From: Thermoleophilales bacterium
GTDB lineage: Bacteria; Actinomycetota; Thermoleophilia; Solirubrobacterales; 70-9
Length of the DNA stretch: 64,000 nucleotides
Reading direction: 5' to 3'
Assembly: GCA_020636895.1 (NCBI GenBank)
Contig: JACJWZ010000002.1
Coordinates: 558,001-622,000, forward strand
Every line of letters starts with the position of its first letter. The stretch's first letter is position 1. Below, piece by piece: positions 60,871-64,000 of the stretch. The notes below the pieces were generated by a model. It saw nothing but the letters and a program-made list of their open reading frames with translations. It was not told the DNA's origin and did not search any database. The position numbers and the translations under genes are program-made.

Positions 60871-62745
60871 ATGGAGCCCAGCTCAGCGCCGGCGAAGCCG
60901 AAGGCAACCGAGGCCGACCTCGACCAGGACAAGGACAAGGTCCAGAAGGGGAAGGGGCCGCTCGGCTCGCGGGAGAACCCCGAGGTCTACGAGAACGTCC
61001 CCGGGCATATCATCCCGATCCTCGACGACGAGTTCGACGACTTCGACACCGAGGCCGACAAGTTCCTCGACGGCCAGACGCCCGAGGATCAGTTCATCGG
61101 CTTCCGGCTCAAGCAGGGCGTCTACGGCCAGCGCCAGCCCGACGTGCAGATGGTCCGTGTGAAGCTGCCGTTCGGCGGCGTCACCCCCGACCAGATGGAC
61201 GCGTTCGCCACCGTGGTCGAGCGCCACGCGCCGCTCAACAAGGGCCACATCACGACCCGGCAGAACGTGCAGATCCACCACGTCCCCCTGTCGCAGATGA
61301 AGGAGCTGATCCGCGAGATCTCCTCGGTGGGCCTCTCCTCCCGCGAGGGCTGCGGCAACACGGTCCGCAACGTCACCGGCGACCCGTGGGCCGGCGTCTG
61401 CGAGGACGAGACCTTCGACCCCACCCCCTACGTCACGGCGTACGTGCGCTACTTCGTCCGCCACCCGACGACGCAGCTGATGCCGCGCAAGATCAAGACC
61501 GCGTTCTCGGCATCCGACGCCGATCGGGCGATCGTCGGCATCCACGACATCGGCTTCGTCCCAGTCATCCGCGACGGCGTCCGCGGGTTCCGGATGGTCG
61601 TCGGCGGCGGCACCTCGATCATGCCCCGTGTCGCCCCGACGCTCGCCGAGTTCGTCACCGCCGACGACGGCGAGTACATCAAGTTCACCGAGGCCGCCCT
61701 GCGGATCTTCGACCGCCAGGAGTGGCTGCGGGTCAACCGCGCCCGCGCCAGGATCAAGGTGCTCGTCGACAAGATCGGCATCGAGGGCTTCCGCGAGATG
61801 GTGGCCCGCGAGCTCGAGGGCGACTGGGCGAGCGAGCGCGACTTCTCGATCGACCACCTCGCGTTCGCGGCCGACGAGGAGGCCACGGCGCCCGAGCCGC
61901 CGGCGAACCCGGGCTCGCCCAATGGCGACAGCTCCGAGTTCGACGCCTGGCGCGCCGACAGCGTTCAGGCGCAGCGGCAGGAGGGCTTCTCGACGGTGCT
62001 CGTCCGCGTTATCCGCGGCGACCTCACCCCCGAGCAGTTCCGCGGCCTCGCACAGGTCATGAGGGACTACTCGGGCGGCAACGCCCGCACGACGGTCGAC
62101 CAGAACTTCGTTCTGCGGTGGGTGCGCGACGAGGCCCTCTACGACGTCTACGCGGCGCTCCGGGAGCTCGGCCTCGCCGACTCCGGCGCGGCGACGATCG
62201 GCGACGTCGTCTCCTGCCCCGGCACCGACTCCTGCAAGCTCGGCATCACGGCCTCGATGGGGCTGAACCGGGCGCTGCAGGAGCGGGTCGAGTCGATGGG
62301 GATCACCGATCCGCTGACGCGGAGGATCCACCTGAAGATGAGCGGCTGCCCCAACGGCTGCAGCCAGCACCACATCGGCAACATCGGCTTCTACGGCGCC
62401 TCGATCAAGGTCGGCGGCCACACGATGCCCGCCTACATCCCCCACATCGGCGGCAACTTCGAGGACGGTGACGTCGTCTACGGCGCCCGGCTCAAGGTCC
62501 GGCTCCCCGCCAAGCGCGTCCCCGACGCCGTCGAGGCGTGGCTGCGCATGTACGAGGCCGAGCGCAACGAGGGCGAGGAGTTCAACGACTTCGCCGGCCG
62601 CGTCGGCACCGGCCGCTTCGAGGAGGAGGTCCGCGAGATCGCCCTCCCGGCCGAGTTCAAGCTCGACAACATCCTCCAGTTCATCGACTGGAGCCGTCGC
62701 GACCCCTACAAGGTCGAGCGAGGCGAGGGCGAGTGCGCGATCTAG
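60871..62745 (+). CDS. ferredoxin-dependent sulfite/nitrite reductase
   Basis: A 624-residue siroheme-[4Fe-4S] reductase. The cluster ligands are Cys449 and Cys455 (SCPGTDSCKLG, C-x5-C) and Cys493 and Cys497 (SGCPNGCSQHH, C-x3-C). KGHITTRQNVQIHHVPL and GCGNTVRNVTGDPWAG hold the siroheme arginines. With APS reductase and ATP sulfurylase next, assimilatory reduction of sulfite to sulfide is more likely than nitrite reduction. The 30-residue acidic/Lys-rich N-terminus is not conserved. AGGAGC precedes the ATG. Actinobacterial enzymes of this kind (SirA/NirA types) use ferredoxin. Confidence 0.92.
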   Translation: MEPSSAPAKPKATEADLDQDKDKVQKGKGPLGSRENPEVYENVPGHIIPILDDEFDDFDTEADKFLDGQTPEDQFIGFRLKQGVYGQRQPDVQMVRVKLPFGGVTPDQMDAFATVVERHAPLNKGHITTRQNVQIHHVPLSQMKELIREISSVGLSSREGCGNTVRNVTGDPWAGVCEDETFDPTPYVTAYVRYFVRHPTTQLMPRKIKTAFSASDADRAIVGIHDIGFVPVIRDGVRGFRMVVGGGTSIMPRVAPTLAEFVTADDGEYIKFTEAALRIFDRQEWLRVNRARARIKVLVDKIGIEGFREMVARELEGDWASERDFSIDHLAFAADEEATAPEPPANPGSPNGDSSEFDAWRADSVQAQRQEGFSTVLVRVIRGDLTPEQFRGLAQVMRDYSGGNARTTVDQNFVLRWVRDEALYDVYAALRELGLADSGAATIGDVVSCPGTDSCKLGITASMGLNRALQERVESMGITDPLTRRIHLKMSGCPNGCSQHHIGNIGFYGASIKVGGHTMPAYIPHIGGNFEDGDVVYGARLKVRLPAKRVPDAVEAWLRMYEAERNEGEEFNDFAGRVGTGRFEEEVREIALPAEFKLDNILQFIDWSRRDPYKVERGEGECAI

Positions 62746-62775
62746 CCGACACCGGGGCGAGGTAGGGGGCGGGAG

Positions 62776-63543
62776 ATGGCCACCCTCGAGGCGATCGAGG
62801 TCGGGCGTGTGCCCGAGGCCGCCGAGCCGACCGCCGAGGCGTCGCAGCTGACGACGAGCGCCGGCGAGGCGATCGACCCACGCGAGGTCAACGCCGAGCT
62901 CGAGGGCATGAGCGCCGAGGAGACGATCGACTGGGCGATCCGCACCTTCCACCCGAGCCTGCGCTTCGCCTGCTCGTTCCAGAAGACGAGCTCGGTGACC
63001 ATCGACATCGCGACCGCCATCGAGCCCGACGCGCAGTTCTTCTACCTCGACACCGACGTCCTCTTCGAGGAGACCTACACGACCCGCGACGCGCTCGCGG
63101 CCAAGTACAAGGTCGACTTCCTGCGCTACTCGGGGATCAGCCTGGACGAGCAGGCGCAGCTCTACGGCGACGCCCTCTGGGCGCGCCAGCCCGACGCCTG
63201 CTGCGGGATCCGCAAGGTCGAGCCGATGCGCGAGGCGCTCACCGGCATCGACTGCTGGGTCTCCGGCATCCGCCGCGAGGACTCCGCGACGCGCGCCGGC
63301 GCCGCCAAGTTCGGCTGGGACAAGCGCTTCGGCCTGTGGAAGGTGAACCCGCTCGCCGACTGGACGGAGTCGGAGGTCTGGGACTACATCAACCAGCGCC
63401 AGATCCCCTACAACCCCCTGCACGACGCGGGCTACCCGTCGATCGGCTGCACCCACTGCACCCGCCCGCCGGGGGCCGACGGCGGAGCGCGCTCGGGCCG
63501 CTGGGCCGACGCCCACAAGACCGAGTGCGGGCTGCACGGCTGA
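62776..63543 (+). CDS. cysH: adenylyl-sulfate (APS) reductase, assimilatory
   Basis: A 255-residue enzyme that reduces APS to sulfite with thioredoxin. The four cluster cysteines of the APS type are present: Cys142-Cys143 in ACCGIRKVEP and Cys225 with Cys228 in IGCTHCTRPP, so it should carry a [4Fe-4S] cluster and prefer APS over PAPS; the C-terminal ECGLHG supplies the catalytic cysteine. Residues 1-35 vary. ATG has GGGAG just upstream and starts 30 nt after the reductase stop, so they are one operon. The gene name is by family; some authors use a different one for APS forms. Confidence 0.95.
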   Translation: MATLEAIEVGRVPEAAEPTAEASQLTTSAGEAIDPREVNAELEGMSAEETIDWAIRTFHPSLRFACSFQKTSSVTIDIATAIEPDAQFFYLDTDVLFEETYTTRDALAAKYKVDFLRYSGISLDEQAQLYGDALWARQPDACCGIRKVEPMREALTGIDCWVSGIRREDSATRAGAAKFGWDKRFGLWKVNPLADWTESEVWDYINQRQIPYNPLHDAGYPSIGCTHCTRPPGADGGARSGRWADAHKTECGLHG

Positions 63544-63655
63544 CCCAGGGCCCACCGAGAAGCCGCAGACGGGACGGTTTCCCTACCCTCCCGCGGCCAA
63601 GAGATTCCGAGAGAACTTCGAACGAGACCCGCACCACGAGGAGCAAAGAACCCAG

Positions 63656-64000
63656 ATGAGCGACAAGTCCCTGACCCTCTCCGCCCGCCAGACCGCCGAC
63701 TTCGAGCTGCTCGGCAACGGCGGCTTCGCGCCGCTCACCGGCTTCCAGGGCTCCGGGGATTGGAAGTCAGTCGTCGAGAACATGACCCTCGCCGACGGCC
63801 AGGAGGTGTGGCCGATCCCGGTCGTCCTCGCCACCGACCTCGAGGTCAACGAGGGTGACGTCGTCGAGCTCAGCGCCGACAACGGCAAGAAGCTCGGCAC
63901 GATCCGCGTCAGCGAGATCTTCGAGCGCGACGTCGAGAAGGAGTGCGAGAACGTCTACCGCACGACCGACGACGCGCATCCGGGCGTAGCCGCCACCAAG
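63656..64000 (+). CDS. sat: sulfate adenylyltransferase (ATP sulfurylase), 5' part only
   Basis: The first 115 codons of ATP sulfurylase of the Sat type run to the window edge. FELLGNGGFAPLTGFQGSGD and WKSVVENMTLADGQEVWPIP with PVVLATDLEVNEGDVV are the N-terminal PUA-like ATP-sulfurylase region. It makes APS from sulfate and ATP, which the APS reductase upstream then uses. It starts 112 nt behind that gene with GAGG-AGC in front of the ATG; TACCCT at about 63581-63586 may add an internal promoter. C-terminal part, including any APS kinase, is not visible. Confidence 0.93.
   Translation, partial: MSDKSLTLSARQTADFELLGNGGFAPLTGFQGSGDWKSVVENMTLADGQEVWPIPVVLATDLEVNEGDVVELSADNGKKLGTIRVSEIFERDVEKECENVYRTTDDAHPGVAATK

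Noticed and set aside
60883..63555. An 890-codon open frame on the - strand of the sulfur operon
   Set aside because: It mirrors the reductase and cysH genes, with low-complexity Arg/Leu/Asp-rich translation and no domain signature.

Overview
The window is high-GC (by eye about 70%), densely coded bacterial DNA. A mycolate-free actinobacterium, most likely class Thermoleophilia (Solirubrobacterales-like), is suggested by WS/DGAT, DUF3817 and DUF6458 proteins, TolB-like proteins with lysine-rich tails, actinobacterial acyl-CoA carboxylase and APS-reductase types, many Tat signals, and gene starts set 6-10 nt behind a TANNNT -10 box. This placement is inference; no rRNA is present.

Layout. 0-4 kb: a SpoIIAA-like protein, a three-gene membrane protein/methyltransferase operon, an APC-like permease, and a type-1 copper protein broken by an in-frame TAG. 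4-13.4 kb: a Tat-exported berberine-bridge-type flavoenzyme, tRNA-Arg, small DUF proteins, an HD hydrolase, then a lipid/acyl block (WS/DGAT, Tat amidohydrolase, Tat metallo-beta-lactamase-fold hydrolase, MGAT-like acyltransferase), a LOG-family protein and a glutaredoxin/GST-like protein. 13.5-29.4 kb: a TolB-like protein, glycosyltransferases, two tRNA-Ser genes, a PLP racemase/aldolase-like enzyme, a sugar-lactone oxidase, an alpha/beta hydrolase, a UXS-like epimerase and two GT4 enzymes. 29.4-31 kb: a TetR regulator coupled to an enoyl-CoA hydratase-like gene. 31.2-56.3 kb: a surface-polysaccharide region with a flippase-like protein, Wzm/Wzt-type ABC exporter, GT2 enzymes, two OafA-type acyltransferases, several methyltransferases (two ending in coiled coils), and three paralogous GT39-like membrane glycosyltransferases. 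Between these lie a B12-mutase large chain, a diguanylate cyclase and a carboxyltransferase subunit. 56.4-60.5 kb: an ornithine cyclodeaminase-like gene, an arylsulfotransferase-like protein, a methyltransferase and small proteins including a dodecin. 60.8-64 kb: an assimilatory sulfur operon (siroheme reductase, APS reductase, ATP sulfurylase; the last runs off the window).

Most noteworthy structure outside genes: (i) a two-hairpin composite repeat present twice, inverted, at 22.1 and 60.6 kb; (ii) a recurrent TANNNT box directly in front of about 26 start codons with no Shine-Dalgarno, indicating widespread leaderless transcription; (iii) two 15-16 codon leaderless upstream ORFs whose stop codons overlap the next gene's start (ATGA); (iv) palindromes in front of the tetR gene, the Tat amidohydrolase and the sulfur operon. 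Three genes look damaged: the copper protein, a frameshifted methyltransferase, and its neighbour paralogue, which has lost its SAM-binding segment.
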